NCBI GenBank assembly: GCA_034359265.1
Contig: CP136891.1
Location: 79,104,501-79,168,500 of the forward strand
From: Canna indica
Lineage: Eukaryota; Streptophyta; Magnoliopsida; Zingiberales; Cannaceae
Length of the DNA stretch: 64,000 nt
Reading direction: 5' to 3'
Below are positions 42,599-53,699 of the stretch, piece by piece. Below the pieces are notes generated by a model. The model had not been told where the DNA came from. It did no database searches and saw only the letters and a program-made list of their open reading frames with translations. A program made the translations under genes and the position numbers. Position 1 is the first letter of the stretch; every line of letters begins with the position of its first letter.

Positions 42599-45500
42599 TT
42601 ATTCCTCATCATCTGAATAATAGTCTTCGAATTCTTCTTCTTCTTCCTCTTCTTCCTCTTCTTCATCTTCTTCATCTCCAGCTTCCTCAATTTCATGATC
42701 GTCATCATCAGCATATTCAACTTCTAATTGAATTGACGTTGTGTCTGCATCCTCGAGTATTGGAATAATACGATCCATAGCAGGAAGATCATCTTCTTGA
42801 TAGAAACCAGGAGGATCATTTTCTCCTACTATCGGATCAATTTTTCCTCTACCTTTTGTCTTACAGACTACACGCCAATCTGCTCTATCTTTATTTCGAG
42901 CCGGATACTTCGCGTAATATACTTGTTCGGCTTGTGATGCCAATATAAAAGGCTCATTTGCTGCCAATTTCGATTTGTAATTAACCTCAACAAGTTTGTA
43001 TTTTGGATGAACTTTCATGCCCCTTTCTGTTGTATCGAACCAATGACATCTAAATAGGATAACTGATTTCAAGCCGAAGTAGTGCAACTCTATCACTTCT
43101 TCCACCAGTCCATAAAAATCCATATCACATTCAACATAGGTTGTCCCTTTCACGCAGACCCCAGCATTCATCGTCTTCTTTGTAAATGAATATTCAACCG
43201 TGTGAAATTTATACCCGTTAACAAAATATCCGCTATAGCACGATACAAGTCGCGACGGTCCACTAACAAACTCAAATATTCTTTCATCTATTTCAGCTCT
43301 GTGATCTTTGCTGTAAGTCTGAATCCAAGTAGGGAAATCACGATTCCGTAATCTCTCCAATTCTTGATCGTTGTGAATAGAGTATTTTTGCACCATCTCA
43401 ATGTCAAATATTTCAATGAATTGTTCAATCTCTGGACAATTGAGTAATACATACAAGTGTGCCAAATGATACTCTTCGTCGCTTAAGTGTCGAGATGGAC
43501 GAGAACCAAAAGCACGACCAGAGTGACAAAATATATTTAAACGTCCATCTGAATGTCGAACACCCCCGTCGTCGTTACGTGGAAGACGATCAAATCTTGT
43601 CTGTACTGTCGATTCAAAGTAAAATGAGCAGAATGTTGAAATTTCTTGGATGATATACGATTCAGATATTGATCCTTCAACAGCTGCGGTGTTCTTTACT
43701 TTTTTCTTCAGACGATTCATGTATCTTTCAAATAAGTACATCCAACGATATTGAACGGGGCCACCAACTCGTGCCTCGTATGCCAAGTGTATCGGTAGAT
43801 GCTCCATCGAGTCAAAAAATGCAGGAGGGAAAAACTGCTCCAGCTTGCATATGATTTCAACAATATTATTTTCAAGTGTTGACATATCTTCGACTCGAAG
43901 GACATTTGCACAGATGCTTCTAAAAAACATACTTAATTCAGTCAACGGATCCCAAATATTATCAGGTAGAAGATCTCGAAATGCGATCGAAAGTAATCTC
44001 TGCATGAATACATGACAATCATGGCTCTTCATCCCTGATATTTTGCAATCATCGACGTTCACACATCGAGATAAGTTTGAAGCATATCCATCGAGTAATC
44101 TGAGTTCTTTTACCCATTGACAAACATCTTTGGTCTGTTGTTTATTTAACACATATAGGGCCTTCGATTTCAGATATCGTCCGTTGACCTCTTGTAACTC
44201 CAACTCTGGTCTTTTACAAAGTATTTTCAGATCATGTCGGGCTTTGACATTATCTTTAGTTTTTTCAGAAATATCCATCAAAGTGTTGAAAATATTATCA
44301 AACACATTTTTTTCAATGTGCATGACATCTAAATTATGTCGAATCAATAATGAACTCTAATAGGGCAATTCCCAAAAGATACTTTTTTTCACCCAGTTGT
44401 GTGTTTGGCCAAAACCTGACACTCTTTCATTGCGTCCGAATACTATATCTGGAAGTGCTGAAACACGTGCTAATATTTGTTCACCAGACAACATCGGTGG
44501 TGGCCCATCTCTTTCGACTCTGCCCTTAGTAAATTTATTACGATTCCTTCGATACTGGTGATTAACCGATAGGAATCGACGATGACAATCAAAGAATGAG
44601 ATTTTTCGTCCGTTCTGAAGACTGATTGATTTAGAGTGTTTCATACAATACGGGCAAGAGAGTCGGCCGTGAGTGCTCCAACCCGACAACATGTCGTACG
44701 CGGGGAAATCATTGATTGTCCACGAGACCGCGGCCTTTAAATTGAAGTTTTGCTTCCGATGACAATCATAAGTGACAGCTCCCTCAGTCCACAATGTTTT
44801 CAATTCATCTATCAAGGGTCTGAGAAATATGTCAATTTCTTTTCGCGGACCCTTAGGACCCGAAATAATCATCGAAAGATAAATAAATTCATCTTTCATG
44901 CACATTGACGGTGGCAAATTATAAACTGTCAGGAGCACTGGCCAAATTGAATAAGGAGTTGCAGAATGTCCAAACAGATTAAAACCATATGTGCACAATC
45001 CCAATCTGATATTTCTAGTATCCCTAGCAAATGAAGGATAACATGTATCCAAATGTTTCCATGCTTCACTGTCAGATGGATGAGTCATTACTGTATCATC
45101 ACGACTTCTTGCATGCCAACTCATGTAGGGGGCTGTCTTTTCCGACATGAATAATCTTTGAAGCCTCGGTGTTAGTGGAAAATACCGAAGCACCTTAAAC
45201 GGGATATTTTTCTGTCGGACCGATTTCTTCTCCTTGTAACGAGGGTGTTGACATACAGGGCATTTATCCAACTGCACATTTTCTTTATAATATAAAATGC
45301 AGTTATTTTGGCACGCGTGTATTTTTTCGTACCCAAGCCCCAATTTTCTCATTAGCTTTTTAGTCTTATAAAAAGTAGGCTCAAACTTGTTATCAGTAGG
45401 CAACATTCCATTAATCAATCCAGCAATCCGATCATACGCAACTCCGCTGATATTACAATCGGCCTTGATGTTTAAGAGTTGTGTCATTGCTGAAAACCTA

Positions 45501-46069
45501 GTGTATTTAGGACAATTCTCATACAAAGGTTCATCGGCAGCTTTCAACATCTCGTAAAATTCTGCAGCTTCTTTATTCGGTAATTCAATCTCTACCGCAA
45601 CCCCTACTTCTGTGATATCAACCGCTGTAGTATCTGGTGGGACTGATGTCTGAAGAACTGGCCGATCAACATTATCATTCAGGCGGAATTGACCCCCAAA
45701 ACTATCAAATATCATAGTTCTATAGGGATTACATTGACCGGATGAAGAAGCGCCAACAGAGGAAGATTCACCATATGTCTGAACGACAGGATTGCTCGAC
45801 ATCCCGACTTCGCGTGACTCCCCGTGACAAGTCCATAGAAAATATCTTGGTGCAAATCCTTTGGTATATAGATGCAGAGTGACAGTCTCCCGATCCAAAA
45901 ATCGTCCATTTGAACAAATGCGGCACGGACATCGGATTTGATCACCCATGCTAACGAAATTCCGATTCGAATAGGCGAAATTTAGGAAGTACGTTACGCC
46001 TAATCGAAACTCATTCGTTAAAGCTCCACGATCAAGACGTCGGTACATCCAACTTCGATCAGCCGACAT
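42599..46069 (-). pseudogene. TNP2-type CACTA transposase, 1156 codons, one amber stop
   Basis: From ATG 46069 the frame is open to a TAG at codon 571 (44357-44359), where CACTA-1 reads TGG (Trp in WELPYWSSLLIRHN). It is then open again to the end at 42599. Residues 1-84 are the Transposase-associated domain (WMYRRLDRG; Cys47, Cys49, Cys52, His66). A zinc-ribbon-like CPVCQHPRYKE is at about 270. The TNP2 core spans about 290-620 (NIRLGLCTYGFNLFG, NDFPAYDMLSGW, CPYCMKHSK, RHNLDVMHIEKNVFDNI). DUF4218-like sequence is at about 684-805, DUF4216-like at about 955-1030, and a poly-Glu tail ends it. Asp of the family motif TDGF is Tyr361 (44987-44989), and FNPFG/AYGML are FNLFG/AYDML. The Asp is thought to belong to the DDE catalytic triad, so even read-through product would probably be inactive. 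Confidence 0.93.
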
Positions 46070-46152
46070 GATTCTGTCAATCAATGACAATTTCTTTGGT
46101 TAATGTCTTTAGGTGAGATTGTCCTATTCCATTCGGGATTTATGTTATTCGT

Positions 46153-46324
46153 ACTGCACTTACGTTTTTATTTTAACTGTTAACTAATTATTCTAAATTT
46201 CGACAGCATCTCCCTACAGTTCTCCGAATACGCATATCATCTGAGCGCGTATCGGAGAACAAGAGAGATGTTGCCGAATTTTAGAATAATTAGTTAACAG
46301 TTAAAATAAAAACGTAAGTGCAGT
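46153..46324. repeat. Foldback (hairpin) in CACTA-3
   Basis: This 172-bp inverted repeat has arms starting ACTGCACTTACG and a loop near 46240. It lies 84 bp from the TNP2 ATG on the upstream side. Confidence 0.9.
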
Positions 46325-46531
46325 ACAAATAACTATATTCCCAAATTGTCCAATCAGGGACAATTCAAGAATTGTACGTCGTATAAAAGATCATCTACTT
46401 CTTTTACACGAACATACAATTCCCGAACGGATCTAAGATTTTGCTAAATCATATCCGATTCATCGATGCGTACGTGAAACATATCAACTCGTCAGATGGA
46501 TGATTATTATCTAAATGTTTCGAGACAGTTC

Positions 46532-46750
46532 GAGTCCATATTGGACGATTTCGGCGCGCGTCCGAAGTGGACGATTCCGGCGCGAGTCCGAAGTGGACGA
46601 TTCCGGCGCGAGTCCGAATTGGACGATTCCGGCGCGAGTCCAAATTGGACGATTCCGGCGCGCGTCCGAAGTGGACGATTCCGGCGCGAGTCTGAATTTG
46701 ATGATTCCGGCGCGCGTCCGAAGTGGACGATTCCGGCGCGCGTCCGAAAT
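46532..46750. repeat. 26-bp minisatellite of CACTA-3, about 8 units
   Basis: Same unit as in the sister copies (GTCCGAAGTGGACGATTCC plus GGCGCGA), with fewer units than CACTA-2. Confidence 0.9.
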
Positions 46751-47177
46751 TAATCTAAACCCTAATAATTAATCTAACAAATTAAATAATTAATCTAAAC
46801 AATTAATTAACAATTATAAAATAATTAATTAACAATTATAAAACAATTAATTAACAATTCCAAAACAATATAAAATATATATATATAATTATAAATTCCG
46901 GCGCCGGAGTCCACCCTCCGGCGCCGGCGTACAGTGGCCGGACACACTGTCCGGCCACTGTAGAAGGTCCGGCGGCGGCCATCGACCGACCGCCGCCGGT
47001 CAAAACCCTAGAAATAGGGTTTCGGTCGGATTGATTCTCGCCGGCCGCAACGGGAAGAGACGGCCGACCGATCAACATACCTGAATAAGTCGGCAGCAGC
47101 GGCAGCGGCGGCGAGAGGCGAGAGCAGCGGCGGCGGCTGCAGCGGGAGGAAGAAGGGTCGGGCGCGCGATTGGTGCC

Positions 47178-47186
47178 CTATATAAA
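47178..47186 (-). promoter_or_regulatory. TATA box of CACTA-3
   Basis: Minus-strand TTTATATAG lies at the inner edge of the 5' subterminal repeats. Confidence 0.55.
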
Positions 47187-47191
47187 CTTAT

Positions 47192-47474
47192 CAGCAACGG
47201 CTCACTCGCCCGTTAGAAAGCCATTGCTAATAGGTTATCATCAGCAACGGCTCACTTATCCGTTAGCAAGCCGTTGCTGATAATTAAAAAAATCAGCAAT
47301 GGCTCGCCTTTCCGTCAGAAAGCCGTTGCTGATAATTAAAATAATCCGCAACGGCTCGGGTTTCCGTTAGAACGCCGTTGCAGATACAGATATCTGCAAC
47401 GGCTCGGGCGGCCGTAATAATGCCGTTGCAAATAGCAACGGCTTGAGCGGCCGTTGCTGATAGCCGTTGCTGAA
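47192..47474. repeat. 5' subterminal repeats of CACTA-3
   Basis: CAGCAACGGC / GCCGTTGCTG copies occur near the altered right TIR. Two copies are mutated (GCCATTGCTAAT, CAGCAATGGC). Confidence 0.85.
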
Positions 47475-47496
47475 GACCAAGTCTCTAGTAGTATAC

Positions 47497-48899
47497 TGCG
47501 CTAGGCTAGGCCTAGCACTGGGCTGGCCCGAGCTAGCTCGAATTGGTGACCCCGTGTCGGGCTGGCCGCCCATTTGGGAATCTGGGTCGTTCCAGACACG
47601 TCCTAATTGGAATCAAGCCTGATCGGGCTCAGGACTGGGCCGACTCGAGTACGACCCATTGAAGGCACGAAGATGTTAATCAAATAGAGGTATAATTGTA
47701 AATTTATCATTTTACCCCTAACAATAATTGATCGACTATAATAGAATTAATTTGACACAGAATAATATTATTTTATACTCTAAATCTTCAATTAGTTTAG
47801 TAAAATATGTTTTATATTATTTAATTATTTATCAAAGTAAATTAATATTTTTAATTATTGTATAATTCTGAAAATATAAAAAAAATCTACCAAACAACAC
47901 CAGATCTAAAATATGACACTACCATCGCGTTTATGCGCGTGAAAACTTATAATTTTGATATTTATCCCGTCTCCATCCGACGACTCAAAATTGCTCAAAT
48001 TAATTATTTTTTAATACTTAAATTATTAACTTTTTGGGCTATAATTCCATTTGCAACCTGCAAATGATATATATTAGAAACATAAATTGTAACTACTAAA
48101 TGCTGCAAAAAAAATTTACAGTCAACAAAACAAATTTTATGATACAACTGGAATTGTAGCATTTGCACATGCATGCAACCAAACACCCATTAATATTTTT
48201 ATATTTTCAAAATAATAATAAAACCAAATATAAATATAAAATAATATATTAAAAAAATTAAATAAGAAATTTAACAATAGGAAAATAATAAAAAAATAGA
48301 TTCACTGGGTTTTACTAAATAAGCTTAATAGATACAGAGATTACTTGAAAAAAATCATTTAATCTTTACAAACATGCAAAAATTTATTAATGATTAAATA
48401 TATTTACTTTTAGACATATGTAAAGAACATAAATTACAATGAAAATTTATTAAACACCAAATTAGTAAAATTAATACGACAATCAAAGTACATAATAATT
48501 GAAGCATTTCCTTATAAGTACTTTGATAAAATTCTAAAATAATTCCCATTTCTGAGTTAAACTAAAAAAATAGGAATATAAGCCGCTTTTTATTATTAAG
48601 AACTGTTATTTATAACTTTAAATAATTATAAACTACTAACACATAATTAGTATTTATGTTCTTAAGGCCTCATCTTCGAATTATGAACTTCTTGGTTGGC
48701 AAAAAACAATGATGAAGTGCTACTTCTTAGGAAGTAAGATAATCTAATCTTGTTTGGTTGGTAGGAAGTGAGGAAAGATATTGTAAAGTTGCATTTCTCC
48801 AAAAACACTATGAGAAAATATCCTTTCACCGGTAACTTAATTACCAACAAATTAGTTTTGTTGATGGACTGGACTAGCACTTTGGACTTGACTGAATGA
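47497..48899. other. Intergenic DNA between CACTA-3 and the Gypsy element
   Basis: No gene is seen. The GGCT-rich sequence continues to about 47670, followed by AT-rich DNA. GCAACCAAACACCC at about 48174-48187 resembles an inverted Tourist-type MITE end. Confidence 0.4.
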
Positions 48900-49539
48900 G
48901 GTCTCTAGAAAGTGCCCACAGTCTTGAATCAGACTCATGTCAGGCTAGACACAATTTAGCTAGGGGGCTCCACCCGGCCATATAAGGACATACACTTGCG
49001 TCCTCATTAATGATGGGGGATTCGTCATTTATGAACCCGACATCTCCGGGATCAGTCTCGACCTATTCTGAGTACATTTATACGAGATTACCAGGAGACA
49101 TCATCGTCGGGCATATCTCATCATGGACTATATATATAGATACGATGCTCACAAGGTACCTCTAGATTCTAATTTCTATTATCCTCACTTGGAATTCTTT
49201 TTTTACTGGAGCGTCAGAGTGTCTTTTGCAGGCTCTCCTCTGAGTCACACTTGACTAGGAGACATGTCGTACCGCATCACCCCGACTTCATGCAAGAATA
49301 TTTGACGCCCAATGTGGCGTCGAGTAAATCTTACCTGCCCTGCAATAGTTGGTACTCGGAGTCAGACGAACGCCGACGCACATAGGCAACATCCTAGCAA
49401 CAACATTAATTCCCCCGCTACTTGGAAACGCTGAAGCAACAACATTAAGTTAGAAAGAGGAGGACACTAGGGTCACAGAGATCGCTCCTCCCCCCGCCAT
49501 CGACTCGCAACTCTTCGTCGAAGCACATCATGGCAGTCA

Positions 49540-50700
49540 GTCTTCCCGATAATTTCAAACTGCCGACCATGGTCTAACCCTACAATGGCACGGGGTGATT
49601 TGACCACTCACTTAACGATGTTCAGATCGATGATGCTCCTCAACAGCACAACACATTCTATCCTCTATCGAGCCTTCCTAACCTTCTTGGAGAAGGCCTC
49701 ACTATCCTGGTTTTCTACCCTCATGTTAAGGTCTATACACACCTTTTAGGAGCTCCACCGAGCCTTCGCCAATTAGTTTCTTCGTTGTGGATAGGATCTA
49801 CTTCAAAATCGAAGACTCTCTTCATTACATCAATCATGGACAACATTAGTCGCTAAGAGACTAGTTGAAAAGATTCCATACGGTGGCCATGGAGATCCCA
49901 AATCTCTACCCACACGTCGAGTTGTTTTCCATCAAGCACGATCTGAAGCCCGAGCACTTTGCTGACCAGATTGCCCGTAAAACCTAAGGATATGGACGAG
50001 TTCTGAGAAAAGATTGCATGTCATATAGAGATAAAAAAACTCTAAGTGGTTAGAAAGGTCGACAGACAGATCGCCAAAGACACCATCGAGGATAAGAAGT
50101 CCAAGAAGCCAAACAGGAAATGCGAAGATAGAGATCGTCGTGATTGGGATAACAACAAAAGAGCAAAGTCGCCACCCCGACCAAACGCGCGATATGAAAA
50201 CTACAACCCGTTCAATATAAAAAAAGAGATCATCCTCTCCAAGAGATTTACGATATAAAACTTGCCAAACATTTCGTCCACATTGAAAAGCAAAAATTGC
50301 CTCCCAACGCTGATAAGAGCAAGAGGTGTGCATTCCACGACACCTTTAGGCACACCATAGAAGATTGTATGGTAATAGGAGATCAACTCGAAGACTTGGT
50401 CAAAGTTGGACGACTCGATCAGTACATTAACCACGGAAGAGAACGTGGCCGAGACAGGAATGACCAAGACCACCAATGCCAAAGTCGAACTCGGACACCC
50501 CCGGGCCACCTTGTTGAAGTCAAAGAGGCAACGATCGCACCAATCACCTAGGTAATGAGATTTGAGGGGTCATGGACTACATAGTCGACAAATTTGCAGG
50601 AGAAGGCGAAACAAGTTCGGCTAGGAAAAGATCCCTTTGAACAATCATGGAAATTGAGGGCACCGTGCTCTACCGCAGAGGCTTGTTTCTAGAACCCTGG
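49540..50700 (+). pseudogene. Gypsy gag remnant
   Basis: The start reads FKLPTMV*PYNGTG (family pattern LPxxxPYDGTxDP), then FYPLSSLPNLLGEGLTILVFYPHV in a shifted frame. Later come YNPFNIKKEIILS, matching the family YTPLN block, and KRCAFHDTFRHTIEDCMVIGDQLEDLVKVGRLDQYI, matching the gag block with pattern KxCxFHxxxGHxTEECxxLKxxIExLIxxGxLxxYI. Then AGEGETSSARKRSL matches the spacer before protease. There are many stops and frameshifts. Confidence 0.7.
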
Positions 50701-50705
50701 TAATA

Positions 50706-51585
50706 TGTAATACCTTAGGTTAGTCCTATATAAGGAGTATATTGGATGTAGTATTGACTTATACGGTTCGATGGGTGAGCTACCATCAACTTCAGCTTAA
50801 GCATTTTAATTAGGCCAATAGGTTGACTTATGGAGTTGGTGGGTCAGTTATCCTATCAAGCGAGACGTAATTAATGATATTAGAGTATGACCTAGTCCTA
50901 GGCATGGTGAAGGAGCCTATGTGAGAAATGGCTGCCCAAGTGATAGGGTGGAGTCGCCACTAGGCTAGGCCTCACATGCCGCCGACTTGGGTGTGATTCT
51001 GGGTTATGTGTTAGACTCGAGTTGGGTCTTAACGAGGACATCAAGACATAAGTGGGGAGATTTTGATACCCCAGTTTAGTCCCATATAGAAAGTATGTTG
51101 GATATGGTGTTGTCTTATAAGACTTGATGGGTGAGCTATCATCAACTTCAGCTTAAGTATTTTAATTAGGCTAATGGGTTGGTCTATGAAGTATGTGGGT
51201 TAGTTATCCTATCAAGCAGATTATAACAAATGGTACCAGAGCAACACCTAGTCCTAGGCATGGTGAGAGAGCCTACGTGAGAAAGGGCTGCCTGAGTGAT
51301 GGGGTGGAGCCGCTACTAGGCTAGGCCTCACATGCTGCCGACTTGTATGTGATTTTAGGCTATGTGCTAGACTCGAGTTGGGTTTTAATGATGACGTTAA
51401 GACATAAGTGGGAGAGATTGTAATACCCCAATTTAATCCCACATTGAGAGTATATTGGATGTTGTGTTAGTTTATAAGGCTTGATGGGTGTACTATCATC
51501 AACTTTAGCTGAAGCATTTTAATTAGGTCAATAGGTTGGCATATAAAGTTGATGGATCAACTATCCCATCAAGTAGGTTGTAACA
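50706..51585 (+). mobile_element. Tandem TRIM retrotransposon: LTR-internal-LTR-internal-LTR, 880 bp
   Basis: Three LTRs of about 166 bp lie at about 50706-50873, 51063-51228 and 51419-51585, each beginning TGTAATACC-like and ending ...TAACA. Between them are two internal domains of about 190 bp. Each starts with a primer-binding site matching initiator Met-tRNA (TGGTACCAGAGC at 51231-51242; a degraded copy at about 50875) and ends with a purine tract (AAGTGGGAGAGAT before LTR3, AAGTGGGGAGAT before LTR2). The whole is flanked by a perfect 5-bp duplication TAATA (50701-50705 and 51586-51590). It has no coding capacity, as expected for a TRIM. Confidence 0.88.
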
Positions 51586-51599
51586 TAATATTATTATAT

Positions 51600-51890
51600 G
51601 AATTTGATTTCCAAGGGTTTGATAAAAATCTGCACGATCTCGTCGTAATTTTTGTAATCGCTGAAAATTTTATTGTCACGAAGGTTTAATAGATCAAGGC
51701 AGCTCAGTCGACATCCTTCCTCACTCTACTTTTGAGAAAATACTGTTGATCGAGGTCTCGCTCTTGCCCTATAACAGAGATCTTGTGGGTTTCTCCAGCG
51801 AGCGAGTCAGTGTCCGAGGTTCCATATAGCTAAGGACGATGTTAGACTCCCAAACGAAGACAAACTTTAGGAATCTAAAAATAAATTGGA
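51600..51890 (+). pseudogene. Gypsy aspartic protease remnant
   Basis: After frame corrections visible by eye, the readings VIFVIAENFIVTKV, SSVDILPHSTFEKIL and PYNRDLVGFSSERVSVRGSI match the Gypsy protease region (family pattern VLVDxGSSADILF...PLxGFxGxxVxPxGxI). It is the direct continuation of the gag across the TRIM insertion. Confidence 0.65.
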
Positions 51891-53281
51891 CCGAAAATCT
51901 CTAATATATTAAAAACTTTAGACCTAAGTATATATAAAACTAATTTAAATTAAAAATAATATAATATTTTGGTCCAAAATACTTTTTAGATCATAGCACC
52001 CATTTTATATCATAAAAAATTTCATAAATTAGAATTAATTTTTTAATTGTTTTGAAACTATTCTAGGATTTCGACAAAAGTCTGTAACATGTTAACGACT
52101 TTTAAACAAAATATATAAACCTAAATTTATAATAAAAATAGTGAATTATTTTTGTTCAAAATATTTTTGAGATAATACCATAAAAAACATTTTATGAATT
52201 AAAATTATTTTTAGGCTTACGAAGTTATTATAAACTTTGAGCAAATATTATTAATTAATTCAAAATATTTATTTAATCGGGAAAGCAAAAAATTTCGACG
52301 ATGAGCGCGGATGACGTCACAAGCATGGCGACAAGGAAGAGGGCAACCACAAGTCCACAACCATCTTTCTATGACTTTTCAATCAGGAATTTTATTGCGT
52401 TAACAATTTCTCACCAAAAGTTTCACAATTAAATTTGGAATAAAATAAAATCTTTTATAGTTAACTTGAAAAATATGAATAACTTATGGACAAGTGGACA
52501 TTTTGCATTTTTAATCAATCTTCTTAGAATTTTTTTTTATGTATTTGATTACATGCTTGATCCTCTTAATTTGTATCATCATCTTCCTCTAAAGATGATT
52601 ATAAAATTAGTGTTGGAGATGAAGAAATTATTATCGAGAAGATTTAGTATGGATGATAATATGACAATAACGCCGACTATGAATAATTGATATGATGATA
52701 GAATTGAAATAAATATCAAAGTACGAGATTCAATTTGGTAAAATAAAAAAATTAATCACAAATGAGACAAAGTGCATAGCTCAAGATATATTCAGGTAAT
52801 TATCCTTTTCTATATAAAATGTTATTTTATATTATTTGAGTATAAAGTGACATGACTTTTTAGTGAAATGGAAAACTTGACGGGGCTGCTGACGAATACT
52901 TGACGAGAGACTAGAATTGCGACAAATGTCAAAGTACAAGATAAAATTTAGTGAAATGAAATAATTGACCACAAATGAGACAAAATGTATAGTTCAGGAT
53001 ATATTCAGATAATTATACTATAAAAATATAAACATTGAGAGATGTAGGTGTCTTCCAAAGTTTAGGCTAAAGTTTCTAAATTCTAAGAAATCTATAGGTT
53101 GATTTTGTAGTGACTAGATCCTTGACCAAGAATCATCTCATGGAGGAAACACATCAACTAACTTAACAAAATCCCAACCCATAGAGTCAAACAAAACAGT
53201 AGCAACATTTATAATTCCATGCAGAATCAGAGAGAAAACTAACAACTAGATTCATAAAATTATCAAGAATAACAAAAGTAG
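51891..53281. other. AT-rich intergenic DNA with a local duplication
   Basis: No gene is supported. A block of about 110 bp (CAAAGTAC, AATCACAAATGAGACAAA, ATATATTCAG) at about 52710-52805 is repeated at about 52925-53015. The segment 53100-53280 contains no recognisable frame. Confidence 0.45.
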
Positions 53282-53699
53282 AAAGTGCAAAACCAATACT
53301 TCTTTGTGCAAGACATGATGAGCGTCTCTGGTGATTCTTTCTCTCCCTCCCCATCCATCCCGCCGCCCGATCTCTCCGTCGAGATCGGCTTCTCCATCGG
53401 TGGCCTCTACTCCATTGTCCCCTCCGGTCCAAAAGTCGGCTTCCTGGGCCCAGATCCTCAAGAATGGAAACCCTAATTAGGGCTTCATCGCCAATCCTCT
53501 CCAAGATTCAGTAACATCTGATAGGGTTTCCTTCTCCTTTGCGCAAGCCCTATCTTGGCGTCAACCTTGAGAAAGGAGTCTAATAGGTAAATTTTTTAGG
53601 AAACCCCCTTCGCTTGATTTTGTGAAACGTTTGAGCTTCTCGCTTATGGTCTACTTCTGGTTTGCAATCAACCCTTGATTTAGAAGAGAATTTCTTTTG

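Larger units (their letters stand above)
40323..47493 (-). mobile_element. CACTA transposon copy 3 (CACTA-3), 7171 bp, most complete
   Basis: The left end is CACTACTAGAAAAATGG; the right end reads GTCTCTAGTAGTA, with the final G of the TIR changed to A. A 3-bp duplication TAC (40320-40322 and 47494-47496) flanks it. Orientation is minus. It keeps every module of the family. TNP2 is open except for one amber codon; gene 2 is open except for one amber codon. Its TNP2 also has Tyr in place of a conserved Asp. The element is therefore probably immobile by itself despite near-full length. Confidence 0.95.
48900..51890 (+). mobile_element. Decayed Gypsy LTR retrotransposon (LTR, gag, protease), split by a TRIM
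   Basis: An LTR-like region (about 48900-49270) ends near TTTTGCAGGCTCTCC. The leader ATTTGACGCCCAATGTGGCG (49298-49317) follows, then gag from about 49540. The protease region resumes at 51600 after the nested TRIM. Only the 5' half of the element is recognisable; no reverse transcriptase is seen. Related to the fragment at 29460-30560. Confidence 0.7.

Noticed and set aside
44345..44347. Separate start of a second transposase gene at MIRHNLDVMH
   Set aside because: The first codon is TTG, not ATG, and the sequence continues the upstream gene after an amber codon.
53100..53290. Left flank of LINE-B read as part of another retroelement
   Set aside because: Reverse-strand reading gives no recognisable domain, and the 9-bp TSD places the LINE start at about 53291.
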